A model generated the notes under the pieces. It saw nothing but the letters and a program-made list of their open reading frames with translations. It did no database searches and was not told the origin of the DNA. A DNA stretch of 64,000 nucleotides from Ostrinia nubilalis (lineage: Eukaryota; Arthropoda; Insecta; Lepidoptera; Crambidae), in contig NC_087104.1 of assembly GCF_963855985.1 (NCBI RefSeq), positions 806,001 to 870,000 of the forward strand, read 5' to 3'. Positions 1 through 12,900 of this stretch are shown piece by piece; position 1 is the stretch's first letter, and each line of letters opens with the position of its first letter. A program made the translations under genes and the position numbers.

Positions 1-312
1 TATGGCGAAACAATCATCACAACAATAGTAATGTCACAAACCGGTAAAGTATGGCGTGAGATCTACATTGCGTGGTAGGTACACGCCTGTGCATTACAAT
101 AACGATGTCGATGATCAGTGAAAATACGCCAGAACACATGACCGCAGCATGTACCGCCTGCCACAGTACAATAGCAATGTCACTGACCGGTGAAATATGT
201 CGGGAGATGCATACGGGGACCGTACACGCCTTCCGCATAACAATAGCAATATCAACGACTAGTGAAGCTGACGGAATAAACACATCAGAATTATTCCTGA
301 CGTCTTCGTCCG
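1..312. repeat. 72-bp tandem repeat, about four copies
   Basis: Units begin with CAATA at 25, 97, 169 and 241, exactly 72 bases apart, diverged, and share the core TGACCGGTGAAATATG-like segment. Because 72 is a multiple of three, reading frames stay open on both strands across the array (about 100 codons each way), but the predicted peptides resemble nothing and the array sits in an intron of copy 1. Confidence 0.75.
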
Positions 313-530
313 TCAGCGAACCACTTGATAAATACCACCGCGGCACCGTCACTTTTGGTTAGGGAGGCGAGGTAGCTAAATGGCCTAATTCAACGGCGCC
401 GTCGAGACCTATCAAAATCGAAAGATAAAATAATTTCGAAAAGAAAAGCTCGTATGGCAAAAACCATTTTAGCGGTGGGTTTGGCGTGTACGGTTTTTCA
501 AAAATGTTAAAAAAAAACAGTTACTTGGGC

Positions 531-770
531 ATTCTCGAGCGCGTCAGATATTCATACTACGTATGCCCCGAGTGCCTCTGATAACAACGGTATACTAATC
601 TGCCGGTTTGCGTGGTGGGGGTAGTAAGAATGCCGGATTAACGTTCTTTTTTTACAAGTTCGCGACCCTAATAACTCGGCGGCGTCAAGGACTTATCGTC
701 AGATTAGTTAAATTTAGTCTTTAAACACTAAAATCAACCCCCAATATCTTAATCTGACGCGCTCGAGTAT
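531..770. repeat. Inverted-repeat element with CTCGAGCGCGTCAGA ends
   Basis: ATTCTCGAGCGCGTCAGATA at 531-550 is matched in reverse complement at 751-770. The interior is AT-rich with no ORF. A diverged copy of one end may lie at 870-910. Probably a MITE in the last visible intron of copy 1. Confidence 0.5.
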
Positions 771-976
771 TTCAGACTATCCATTTTTTTTTACTAATCT
801 GATCGTCTATCCTAGGCGCGCGTCACTACATATAGAGCTAAATACTTTACAAGGTTGTTCTATTAGGTCTAAGGTATCTCTCATATCTTAAACTGCCACG
901 CTCTAGTATTGCCGAAAATTCCCCTATTCGCCTTCCTAACTATTTACTGTTAAGCTTAATTTGCTGTATGACTTAC

Positions 977-3900
977 TGTCAATCTTGAAGATGCACCCCA
1001 GAATGAGGGTGACGACGAGCAGCTGGAAGACAGGCTTGTAGACCGTGGCGTATGCGACTCGCAGCGCGGCGGACGCGCGCGCCTCGTCCGAGTAGAACAG
1101 TCCTCCGGACAGGATCACCAGGACACCCAGCGGGAACGCCAGCCAGAATACCAGGCGGTACCACTGGAATGAGGGACAGGTGGATTTTTTAATAATCGAG
1201 TTTAATCCCTTGTGGCAAGCTAAATATGATTGTGATACGACTGGGTTCCCCACAAGAGTTCAGCAGTGGCGGGGGCAGGTCTCACCCGTTTCATCATCAT
1301 CATCATCATCTCAGCCATAGCACGGCCATAGGACGTCCACTGCTGAACATAGGCTCGCCCGTTTTAACTCGAATAAATATCCAAAGACCCTCTCTAATTT
1401 ACCAGAGACAAATGAATGGACGGGTAAAGTACTCCCTATGTTTGACAAATAGGAGGGAAGACAAAATTATTTTAAAAAGGATACCTTAGTAATATTTTCC
1501 AAATATCTATCGCTTGCTATCACCTGAAAATTGTTACAATGTTCAAAAGACCTGAAAGACGATTGCGAATTTGCAAGAGAAAGAAAGACAAGCGGTTAGA
1601 GAACTAGTTTGGTCATAGTTTCTCGCCGTACGAATTAAAGCTGACTCTTTTTTACAAGCTTTATATTGACTTCACTTGTTAGTATGTGTGGGACAAATCT
1701 TGCAACTGAAATTAAGACCAGTTCTCCTCAACCGATTGAGCTGAAATTTGGTATACTTATGTAAGTACGATGACAATGCAATGTTATGGTACCATTGAGC
1801 TGGTCTGATGATGGAGTCAGGAGGTGGCCATAGGAACTCCTAAACGAAACGGCAGAATCGCATCGAATTTGGGTTCGTTGGATTTGTCTTTTTTAGCACT
1901 TTAGTGCTAGATGATGTCCAGGGTCCTGATGATGGAGTCAGGAGGTGGCCTTAGGAACTCATAAACGAAACGGCGGAAACTTATCGAGTTTGGGTTCGTT
2001 TGATTCGTCTTCCCGAGCACTTTGGTGCTAAATGACCAAGGCCCAGATTGAGATACAACTAAAAAGTGTAAAATAAAATTATAATAAAAAAAACTTTTTT
2101 AAAAACAAGCTTTATTGTACTAAAATGAAAAAAATAATTGTATGCTATGTTCAAGTAATTTCGAAAGCTTGTAGCGCAAACAGAAAAAAGAATAAATTCC
2201 ATGCGCGACACAAGCTTTCGAAATTACTTGAACATAGCATACAATAATTTTTTTCATTTTAGTACAATAAAGCTTGTTTTTAAAAAAGTTTGTTTTATTA
2301 TAATTTTATTTTAAAGGTTTACCTTGTGCTTAGTGAAGTCCTTCCCGGCGGCCTGCCAGTGGTAGGTGAGGAAGCCGCCCGCCAGCCCCAGCGTGTAGGT
2401 GGACAGGTTGGTGTGCCCGCGGATGTACTGCAGCCGGAACGTGTCGTCGTGCGCGTACAGCTCGCGGTACGTTCTGAAACGAGTCAATGAATTTTACGAT
2501 AAGTAGGTAATATAATTCCGTGTTTAAGAGGTTATCTTCTGGATAGAATCTGTTTCTCTAGGTTCCAGCCTCTCAGACTACTGGTAATCCACCACAAAAC
2601 AGCCTACTTGACTTGAAATTTAATAGTCGAGAAAGTTTTGATCTTCGTTCTACAGTAGGCAAGTCTGTTTAATTTTTTTGGTTCCTATAAAATAAAAACA
2701 CTTTGGCTTGTACAATATGATAGCTGTGGTGAAGGGCGTTTGCTTTACCTTCAAATCCAGCACATGGCTTTCAGAGCCAGGATCACAATAAAAGGGTGTA
2801 GTTAAGCGTAATTTGTTCTCTCTGATAGCAACCATGGAGAATAACCGTATCTCGCAGCTTTAAATCATGATGTCCACTCACTCCGGGCTCTGTGACGACA
2901 GCTTCCAAGTCATGCAGAACTGCAGATACCAACCAGACAAAATTGTGGGTTAAGCTCTGAGCTCGCTTCCTTCTTGCTATGTAAGTAGTAAGTAAATTAT
3001 CTGAAGTCCACTTACTCCGGGCTCTGTATGACGACAGCTTCCAGGTCTTGCAGGTATGTGTGCAGCGCGGTGATGACGAGTGACGCGAGGAACGTCAATG
3101 TCAGTGCCGCAGTGCGCGCGCGCTTGCTCTGCGCCGCGATGCACAGGAGCAGACCGAAGCAGAACAACTGCGTGTCTGCTGCTAGGTACCTTTAAAAACC
3201 ATAGTGTTTCAATTATTCCATGAGAACAAGGAATCGTTGCTATAAGAACTATACAGTGTGAGTCACGTTAAAGTGTACATATGAAAATAGATGAAACTAG
3301 ACCTATTTTTATCGACAAAAAAGAGGTCAAAAATTTTTGAGATTTTTTTTTATTTTTTATAGAATTTTTTTTCTTCAAATTACTTATTGTAAAGAAAACG
3401 TAATAACTTTTAAACTAAGCGGTATATCCTGATAAAATAAAAACAGTAATAATGCTAAATAACAGGCAATACTAAAAAAATACATGAAATACACAAAAAA
3501 GGCGAACAAATAATAAAAAATTGCAAACGTTGTGATAGGGATAGAGACATGCGATTTTTGGTTTTACGAAGGTAATACGATAGAAAATAATACAACGTAA
3601 TAAAAACCACCGGTTATAGGGGCATTTTTTGGAGAAATTTATCAAATAACCAAAAAAACACGAATTTAAAAGCAGATTTTTTTCTAAAAGTATCATTTTT
3701 TATTATTTGTTGGCCTTTTTTGTGTATTTTATGTATTTTTTTAGTATTGCCTGTTATTTAGCATTATTACTGTTTTTATTTTATCAGGATATACCGCTTA
3801 GTTTAAAAGTTATTACGTTTTCTTTACAATAAGTAATTCGAAGAAAAAAAATTCTATAAAAAATTAAAAAAAATCTAAAAAAATTTTTGACCTCTTTTTT

Positions 3901-6900
3901 GTCGATAAAAATAGGTCTAGTTTCATCTACTTTCATATGTACACTTTAACGTGACTCACACTGTAATACAAAAAAGCATGGAAAGATACAAAATCTATGC
4001 CAAATTTAATAATCAAATAGATAGAATCAGTTCGCCGAAGATGAAAATAGAATATGCGAACATCTCCTTCCGTCTAGCCATGGTGAGGAGTAAAGAAGAG
4101 TGAATCCTCCATTTGCTTCTAGAGGCAAATTAAAGAAGGCGCTGCTCTTGCAGTTGAGATTAAATGACCTGTTAATGAAGACGTAGATTTAAGCATACCT
4201 ATACCTACTTACTTTAATGATCCAATCGAGATTAAATTAATTAAGGATGTGTTTCTGTGAACTGCGAACACAGTAGCTTTAACGGAACACACCTAACCTC
4301 TGTGGTCTAGTGGTAAGACCACCTGCTTCAGACACAGAGATACCGGGGTAAATTCCCAGTGGGGGCAGATTTTTCCGTTCGGGTTGGTGGTAAGGCTTGT
4401 TCTAAGTCTGCCTGGCTAGCTACCACCATCTTACCTAAGTCTGTCGCCATAACAACAATGTTAACAGCATTGTTGTGTTCAGTTAGAGGTAAGATAGCCA
4501 GTTCCTCCGTGGTTGAGGATTCCGGGTGAAGCTCGCTTCCATGTTCGGCCTGGTCATAACTTACCATCAGGTGAGATACAGGCCAAGAGCTTCCTCGTTG
4601 TGGATAAAATAAAACACCTTAAACGATGGCTGACCTAATGATGATGATGGGCTACAACTCACCACGTCTGCGGCGCGCACAGTGCGTCGTCGTACACGTA
4701 GTTGTTGACGTACAGCAGATGCGCCCACCAGTAGCGGCGGCAGGCGGCGGCCTCGCTGCCCACCACCAGCTCCCACAGCGGGCCGCTGCCCAGGTGCCGC
4801 ATCCAGGTGGATATCGTGGCCAGGACTAGCGCGTACGTGGGGGTGAGTCTGAAAGAATGGAATGTTGTGGAAAAATAGTTGATTTTACTAGTATTTATCT
4901 TAACAACTTTTCCTCTTTAAGGTTGATTTGATAATTAAGTATTAAGTAAAGTTGTAGGATTCCTTATCTGCGGGATTTCGCAACAAATACTTTTTTTGGG
5001 CGAGGATTAATGATACAAAAAAGTAGTCAATATTAGTATTAATTCAATAGAATAGATCAGGTTCATTCAAAATCATTGAGTTGATTTAGACTTGGTTTCT
5101 AATCTCGGAAAAAAAAACAACAAACAAACAGTTACGTTCGTCTCGGTTAACAATCTTGCTTCAAATTGAAAATCCGAATCGAAACCCTGTGAACTTGAAA
5201 ACTCGAAGTAATGAATACACATTGTTTTGCTTACAAGTTACGCAACAATAGGCGAAAGCTGAACAAATCCTGTAGGTAGTGAGACTTTCAGTAGATGATA
5301 TTGCCAACATTAGTTCGTGAAGAGTTTAGCAAACCAGGTGCTTGCTTATTCCCAATTAGCTTTCCGCTCGCGGTTTAGCCCGCGTGGAATTTTGTCTGTC
5401 ACAGAAAAATTTTTTCGCGCGCGTCCCTTTTTCAAAAACCGCGATAAAAACTATCCTAACTATGTCCTTTCCCGGGACTCAAACTATCTCTATGCCACAT
5501 CAAAATCGGTTTAATGGTTTAGGAGTTCCAGCAGTAAGGCTGGTTTTAGTGTCACGCGGACTGTCAGTGCGGATCGCTCCGCACAGCCGATCTGTATGAA
5601 CTGCTAGGGAGCGAGCGGTTCCTCCGGACCGCATTACTCTAAAACGCTTCCTAGAAGTTCATACAGATTGGCCGTGCGGAGCGGGTCTGCACCGGATGGT
5701 CCGCGTGACACTAAAACCAGCCTAAGTAACGTACCTGAGCCACCTAGTGAGCACGCCCTTGGGCCAGTGATGCCAGCCGAGTTGGTGCTTCTCCGCATGC
5801 AGCTGCAGGTTGAAGGCCATGAGGAAGGACGACATCACGAAGAACGTGTGCGTCACCAGGCTGCCATTGAACAGGATCTGCTTCATCGGGTCTTCGTACG
5901 CCTGCAGGTCAGCCAGATTTATTTCAAGTCAATGTCAATTTCTTTACTTGTTTATAGTAGGCACCTACCAACTTCGTCAAAATTTCGTTGAGAAATCATC
6001 AAAGAATTTCATGAAATAAAGTGGGTGATTAAATAATAATGAAATATCGAGTGTAGACTACATACAACTACATTTACAGGTGTTGCATTAATAAAAATTC
6101 AATTAACCTTTAAGCATCGTTCTACATTTCTACAAGTGTTTTTAAAAATATGCAAATATTCGGCAGACAAAACAATAAAACGAAATACCTACCAAGATCC
6201 AATAAAAAGATTTTCCAACATCATTTTGTTTTCTTTCATCTAAATGACCTAAGGCGAAATTAAGATTTTTTTCGGAGATTTAAAATAACGGGAAAATGGA
6301 ATTTTATAAGTGAAAAGAAGAAATCCTACAGATTGGCTATGAAAGAATTGACGACTAATAACAAAACCTTAATAATAGTTGTAGTTAATATGAACTTTAT
6401 TTAAACCAACATTAGCTCTTTGTGAGAATCTAACCTGCTACAGTTATCAAAACTGCCTATCAAATACTAAGTAAAGCTATATCGATAAATCGTACTAAAC
6501 TAAATCTAAACTACTAAAGTAACTAAACTGTAGTACTAAAGTATTAGTGACAAATAATACTGACCTTTTCAATGTATAGCGGATTATTTACGTAAGAAAA
6601 CGCCATCATGAGCACCGTGTGAGAGAAAAATACGCAGAACATGGTCATTGTCCTGAAAAACATAGCTGATGTAGCGTTTAAAATGTAATGCAACGTTAAA
6701 GTTGGATACCATTAAAAATAATTAAATTAAATACCTCAATCTAAAGAAAACGTTACCTCATTCCATGAAATAGTTTCAGTCTTTCGAGTCGGGGCTCCGA
6801 TCCTTTCTTGGGGGAGGCAACCATTCTGTCCCAATTGCGAGATATTGAAAATGCTAATAAATATGGATTTCCTGAAAAAAGGTATAATATATTACAACCT

Positions 6901-9900
6901 CTAAAATAATATTTATAGAGTTAGAATGGTAATTACTAGTTATATTCTGTCGTCCAGTATTGATCAGGTATTGAAACCTGGCCGTCTTGAACTCTAATTA
7001 CTATAAAATCTATCCACGTTATTGATTTATTGCCATGAATAATGGATCAAACTATCAAACACTAATAGTGTTGTATTTGTACGTTGTATCTTACTATAAT
7101 CTCACCTGACTTCTCTCGGCCTTTGCAGAACATGATATCGTAACAGCTTCCGATAACGTTAAGTAATATCAATATCACATACACCACAGCTACAATTACA
7201 TCGTATGTGTCTATATCTATCGTGTCGCCGGCTCTTTTGCAGTATCGTATTTCTTTCAGCCTGACTTGGATTCTGTAGTCCTTCCATATGGTATGATTCA
7301 GGCATGCTTCAAGGACCCCACTTGGGTCCGCCGTGTCATTTAGATTTTGTATGAAGTCAGCGCATGTTCTTGTCACACAAACTCCTCTGTGGATTTGTGT
7401 GTGATTGAAATGCTTCATTTTGTGATCTGAATATTGCTGAAAATTGAAATAATTATATTGGAAATAATTATATTTAAACCATTTCTATTCTTGTTTAAAC
7501 TTGGTCTACTTCATTCATGGGATGGACAGTCGGATACAAATTTAATGCTCTATTTAATAAAGCTTTATGATGTACACTAATGTAATTTGAGAGTTTCTTA
7601 AATGTAACAAACGGTCATAGTTACTTAATGTTTATTAATATACATATAAGTTATTTGTCGCTAATCGTGTATCCTCTAATTTACTTATGGTTATTAGACC
7701 GTATGACCACTCAACGATCCTTGCAGCACCGTTCGCTCTTTAACCTCCATAATTTTCCTGCAGCGGACATAAAGAATAAACAAGCATTTAGCAATCTCAC
7801 GGCGTATAACAAACAACCTTTTAGTTCTAATTAGATAAACGCATGCGGAAAAACCCTTCATTACTACAATTTCGCTGAGTTCATGAACTAAATTGTAGTG
7901 CGAACAGATTAGCTGTAAGCAATTGACCCGTGTAGAGCGACAGGTCTCTCTAGTCCGAGTGTAGGTAGTCAATTAAATTACTAGTACCCACTGTACGTAT
8001 AACTGCTCAGCAAGGATCACCAGTTTTACACCTACACAAGCAAGGTACTTAAGATTATTATTCTTCTATGGACCATTTTGGTTAAAAAACCCATATTAAA
8101 AACTTGTTCAATATGCTACGAGGCTTAATCGTTCGTTCGTTTTAGCCAAAAGACGTCCACTGCTGGACTGGACAACGACCGGTCCTGCGCTGCCCGCATC
8201 CAAGCATTTTCCGCGACCTTCACCAAATCGTCGGTCTACCTAGCATAACAACTGTAATTATGCCGGTCAAGTTATGGGTGACCATTGAACGTACTAATCA
8301 CAGTTGATCTACTTGTATGAGTAAATAGGCCGAGTGTATATCATACTTGCGACAAACAAAGGTGCTACAAACGTTGTGGCGACAGTACGTTATGCCGACA
8401 ATCGATGGCGCGACTGCACATTAGCTCGACGAACGTTAGCGCGACAGAACGATGGGGCGACAAACGAAAGCACGACAGGACTTTGGAGCGACAAACCCTA
8501 GCGCGACATTACTTAGGCTCGACAAACGATTGCACGACAGAACCTCTGATCGACAAACTATACTGTGGCACAACGTGAATGTATATATATGTCATAGTCA
8601 AAGGTCGATATGCAGTCTCTTCGCGGAAGTTCTTCATAGTCCAGCAGTTGACTGTAAAGGGCTACTACTATAAAAAATAATACCTATCCTTGGACATTTT
8701 ATACAAATACATACAAATATATATTATACATAGTAACACCCAGACCAGTCGTTCGTTCGTTCGTTTCAGCCAAATGACGTCCACTGCTGGACAAAGGCCT
8801 CCCCCAAGGTTTTCCACAATGAACGGTCCTGCGCTGCCCGCATCCAGGCTCTTCCCGCGACCTTTACCAGATCGTCGGTCCACCTAGTAGGAGGCCTGCC
8901 CACGCTACGTCTTCCAGCCCGTGGTCGCCACTCGAGAAATTTCCTGCCCCAACGGCCATCGTCTCTACGAGCTATGTGCCCCGCCCACTGCCACTTGATT
9001 TTAGCAATTCTGCGAGCTATGTCGGTTACTTTGGTTCTCCTGCGGATCTCCTCATTTCTGATGCGTAATTGTCAACAACTTCCAGTGTAGAGTCTCCAAC
9101 CTTCAGAGGAGTGGGTGCAATACGGACATTAGACATGATTTTTGTCTTGTCCATGTTCATTCTGAGGCCCACTTGTTGAGAGGCTCTACTGTGGCCATCG
9201 AGCATTGTGCCTAGGTCCTCCAAGGTCTCAGCCATGACTACGATATCGTCCGCGAATCGAAGGTGGGTGATGTACTCGCCGTTGATATTTATGCCAAATC
9301 CGTTCCAGTCCAGAAGCATGAAGACATCTTCCAGGGCGGTGGTAAACAGTTTTGGAGATATGACGTCTCCCTGTCTTACCCCTCGCTGCAACTGGATAGG
9401 TTTCGAGTCCCGATCCTGGAGGCGGACCGACATTGTGGCGTTTTTGTACTAAAAATATTTTAAATTATTGATATGTATAAATGTATAAATTCACGTTGTA
9501 CCATAGTATAGTTTGTCGATCAGAGGTTCTGTCGTGCAATCGTTTGTCGAGCCTAAGTAATGTCGCGCTAGGGTTTGTCGCTCCAAAGTCCTGTCGTGCT
9601 TTCGTTTGTCGCCCCATCGTTCTGTCGCGCTAACGTTCGTCGAGCTAATGTGCAGTTGCGCCATCGATTGTCGGCATAACGTACTGTCGCCACAACGTTT
9701 GTAGCACCTTTGTTTGTCGCAAGTATGATATACACTCCATCTTGAGTATTTCCATTAATCTGGTAAAATATCATCTGTGATGTAATACTTAGTATGCAAA
9801 TAAGGATTGAAATTTACATAAAATTCGTTAGTAAACTTGAAATCAAATTAAACTCGACCTCGACCTAAATTTTATAACTTTATAGTTTGGCAAAAATCGA

Positions 9901-12900
9901 TATAAACATTCCAAACAAGTTTAACTAGTATAAAACGCTTTTGCGACCTTAATGTTTTAATGCCGCCGATTTACCTAATTACAATTATAAATGTAATTTG
10001 ATGTATGACATGAAACTGGTGCATGAAACATAATAATAAACGTAATCTAATTATAAGAAAACAAGCTTATCGAGGTGACAGAGCGATGAGCTTCCTGGAG
10101 GCTACTGCATTTGAATTGACTTGCCCATAACCTGTTAATCACAGCAATTATGCAATTATGTCAGTCTAGGAACTCCGAGTGGTATTTCCACGGAAGGCCC
10201 GTGGTACACAGAACCTAGAAATGTGACGCACTAGATCACTTCTCTTTGTACGGCGAAAACAAGTAGGTACTACAGGTTTTATTCTATTACTAAAACCTGA
10301 CGGATTGTTGACAGCATTAACAAGTAAAATGCTTCTTGTCGCAGATGTAAACACGCAACTCAGAACTGTTGTTGTATTCATGTGACCTACACGTTTCAGG
10401 TAAATCCTACGAGTATGTAGGTATTTTTCAAATTTTCCCTCACAGCTATTTTCACAAGCATATTTTTTGTTGTAATTGTAGTTGTTGAAGTCTTTAGTGT
10501 GGGATTCCCATTGGCCATTTCTTCCGAAAAATCAGTTCGTGTATTCCCAATTTGGGTTGATATAACTATTTTCATTCCATGACACGACCGTCATTTAGTA
10601 TGAAAAAATATTTTTCGACCCACCAACCACTCGCTTTTTTTTATGCATTTATATCAAAGATGTTGTAGGAATTTAATATTTCAATCCACGCAACATTTAT
10701 GCATTTGTATAATTAGATTTCGATATATCTATCTTTATAACTTTACTGTTTTTTTTAAGGGGGGCGTGACGCACAGGCACAGAATAAGTAATAGTACAGG
10801 TACAGAAGGATTACTTCGCAAGACGATTTAAATAAATGCGAGTCTTGCTACGACGCGATACAGTGGAATTCAGCTCGCACAGCACTACGTACCTACAATT
10901 TTATTCACCTACAAGTTTTGTCTCTTTCTATCGCGTGCCTCTGAACTCTTCTTACGCTGTTAGGGTTGCTGTCTAGTGAAAAAATAATTAATCTACTTAT
11001 TTGTAATGAGGTACGTATGTAGGTAAGTACGCATTCATTATGGAAAACCTTGGGAGAGGCCTTTGTCCAGCAGTGGACGTCATTTGGCTGAAACGAACGA
11101 ACGCATTCTGAGCAGTAGTCATGGTAGGTTAGATTCCTATACTATCCTAAGAATTATTGATTACCTACATAGCCAACATACCTTTCAGCATCTTTGGGAA
11201 GAAGATAAATCCGGTAGATTTCTTTTCGAATTTAAACACAACGCCGCACAATATTTCTTCCCTTTATGTCCATTTTTAAATACTTCGATCATAGAATTAG
11301 GTACTACAACGCACGCCAGTGTCGCGCGCGTGCCACTCGACTGATATAATACCCGCCGGCGGGGCGCTTCGCTGTAAGTAATTATCGGATGTACCGCGCG
11401 GAGTGAGCCAGGCCTGGCACAGGTTGAAAAACACTGGTCTAAAGTAACAAATGCCTTTAAATTACATACTTGTATCATATCCATGAGCGCGGAGTCCTCT
11501 TCGGTGAACAGCTCGAAGTCCGCCACGCAATACGCGGCGGCTGGCTCTTGGAGGCACGCCGAGTACTCGTCCAGGTCGTACAGCCGAGGCATTTTGTAGT
11601 ACTCCGTCTCTGGAAACAAATAGACAAGGCTTTTGTAAAGGATAGTCATGAATATCGTACAAGAGGCCTTTATATAATCATAAAAAATAGTTTTCAGGAA
11701 AAGGGTTTTGGGAAGGGCTTCCTTAGAAGGAAAGTCGAGGATGCAGGCTAGATTTGCTTATAATTTATTAGCTATCCATTGATAGCCCACTTTAAGGGGG
11801 TAAAACAGTAAAAAGAAAAACACTAACACAATATATTCCTACAGCAGATTAAATTATAATTATTAAGTTCATTGTTTGAGTCAATACATCTAAAGCGAAA
11901 ATAGTTTTTCTCTAATTGTTTTAAGTAAGTATTCAGATACTGTTTACCTTCTTAAGTACAAAGTAACACTTAATAATAGGTATTGATTGTTTAACCACAG
12001 AGCAATAATAAGTTCTGTTTAACTAAGTATAAACTTAACGGACATTTCCGTTTAAGTGGAAATGAATACACCATGGTGGAATGTGTATCGCACAAACACA
12101 TTGCAGGATGTTTAGTCAATACAAACCACGTGATGTAGCCATTTTAACCGATGTAATATTTGAGTTTAAAATTAAGTTTCCCTCACATTTATTTTCAAAA
12201 GCACATTTTTGTTGTAATTGTAGCCCCGATGTCGTTGAAGTCTTTTGTATGGGAGTTTTCAAATTGGCCATTTCTTCCGAAAAATCTGTTCGTGTTTGTT
12301 CCTAATTTGGTTAGGACATTGCAGGCTTGAATTTAAATGGCCGAATTTTGAATCTAGAAAGATAAGGAGACATGTAATAAAGTGCCCCATAAGGGCTACC
12401 TTTTCTTTTTTTATTATTTACTATATTTTGACGTTCATAAGTGCCACTTGTGGTCTGAATAAATATTTTTGATTTTGATTCTTGTTTTATGGTTTTAAAA
12501 ATAGATTTGCAAACTTGAAATGAAAAATGCTGGAGAAGAATCAGATGTACCTAACGATTCAACCGCCCAATCGCGAAGTGTGCAATTGTACGTAGTGCAC
12601 GCCGTTTGATTTCCGATTAATTCAAACTTCATTGAGTTATTAAAAAGCCTGGGAGTGCAATGTAACAACAACATCTTGATTGTTATTTCCCGGACATTGC
12701 ATCCAGAGCACAACAAAGCCTCGCTTTGAATGTCAATAACAGCAGTAACGTGCTTTTAAATTTAAATTTCACTAGAGATTTTCCTGTTGTCCAAAATAGT
12801 TTTTGCACAACCACACCACAATGGCGTGTCAACCTGCTCATAAGCGTCGTGGGTCGAATCACGAAAGAGCCTAACTGATTTTTATCAATTTTACAGGAGC

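Larger units (their letters stand above)
8332..9737. mobile_element. Fold-back element with 15/16-bp repeat arms
   Basis: Arms 8332-8595 and 9474-9737 are long reverse complements. Each arm is a row of about 13 units beginning GACA, alternating 15 and 16 bases, so the true period is a 31-bp dimer. The outer ends read GAGTGTATATCATAC. The loop holds a SINE piece (8676-8740) and an RTE LINE fragment (8750-9436). No transposase of its own is visible. Confidence 0.8.
7437..11469. other. Second intron of copy 1
   Basis: About 4 kb holding the fold-back element (8332-9737), LINE fragments (8129-8242, 8750-9436, 11040-11105) and half of a dispersed repeat (10436-10562). The stretches 7440-8120 and 9740-10430 show nothing I recognise. 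Confidence 0.6.

Noticed and set aside
11185..11469. Extension of the exon frame at 11470-11609 further along the minus strand
   Set aside because: The open frame continues past a good donor (GTATGT) into the intron; the paralogues end their exon at this same codon and phase.
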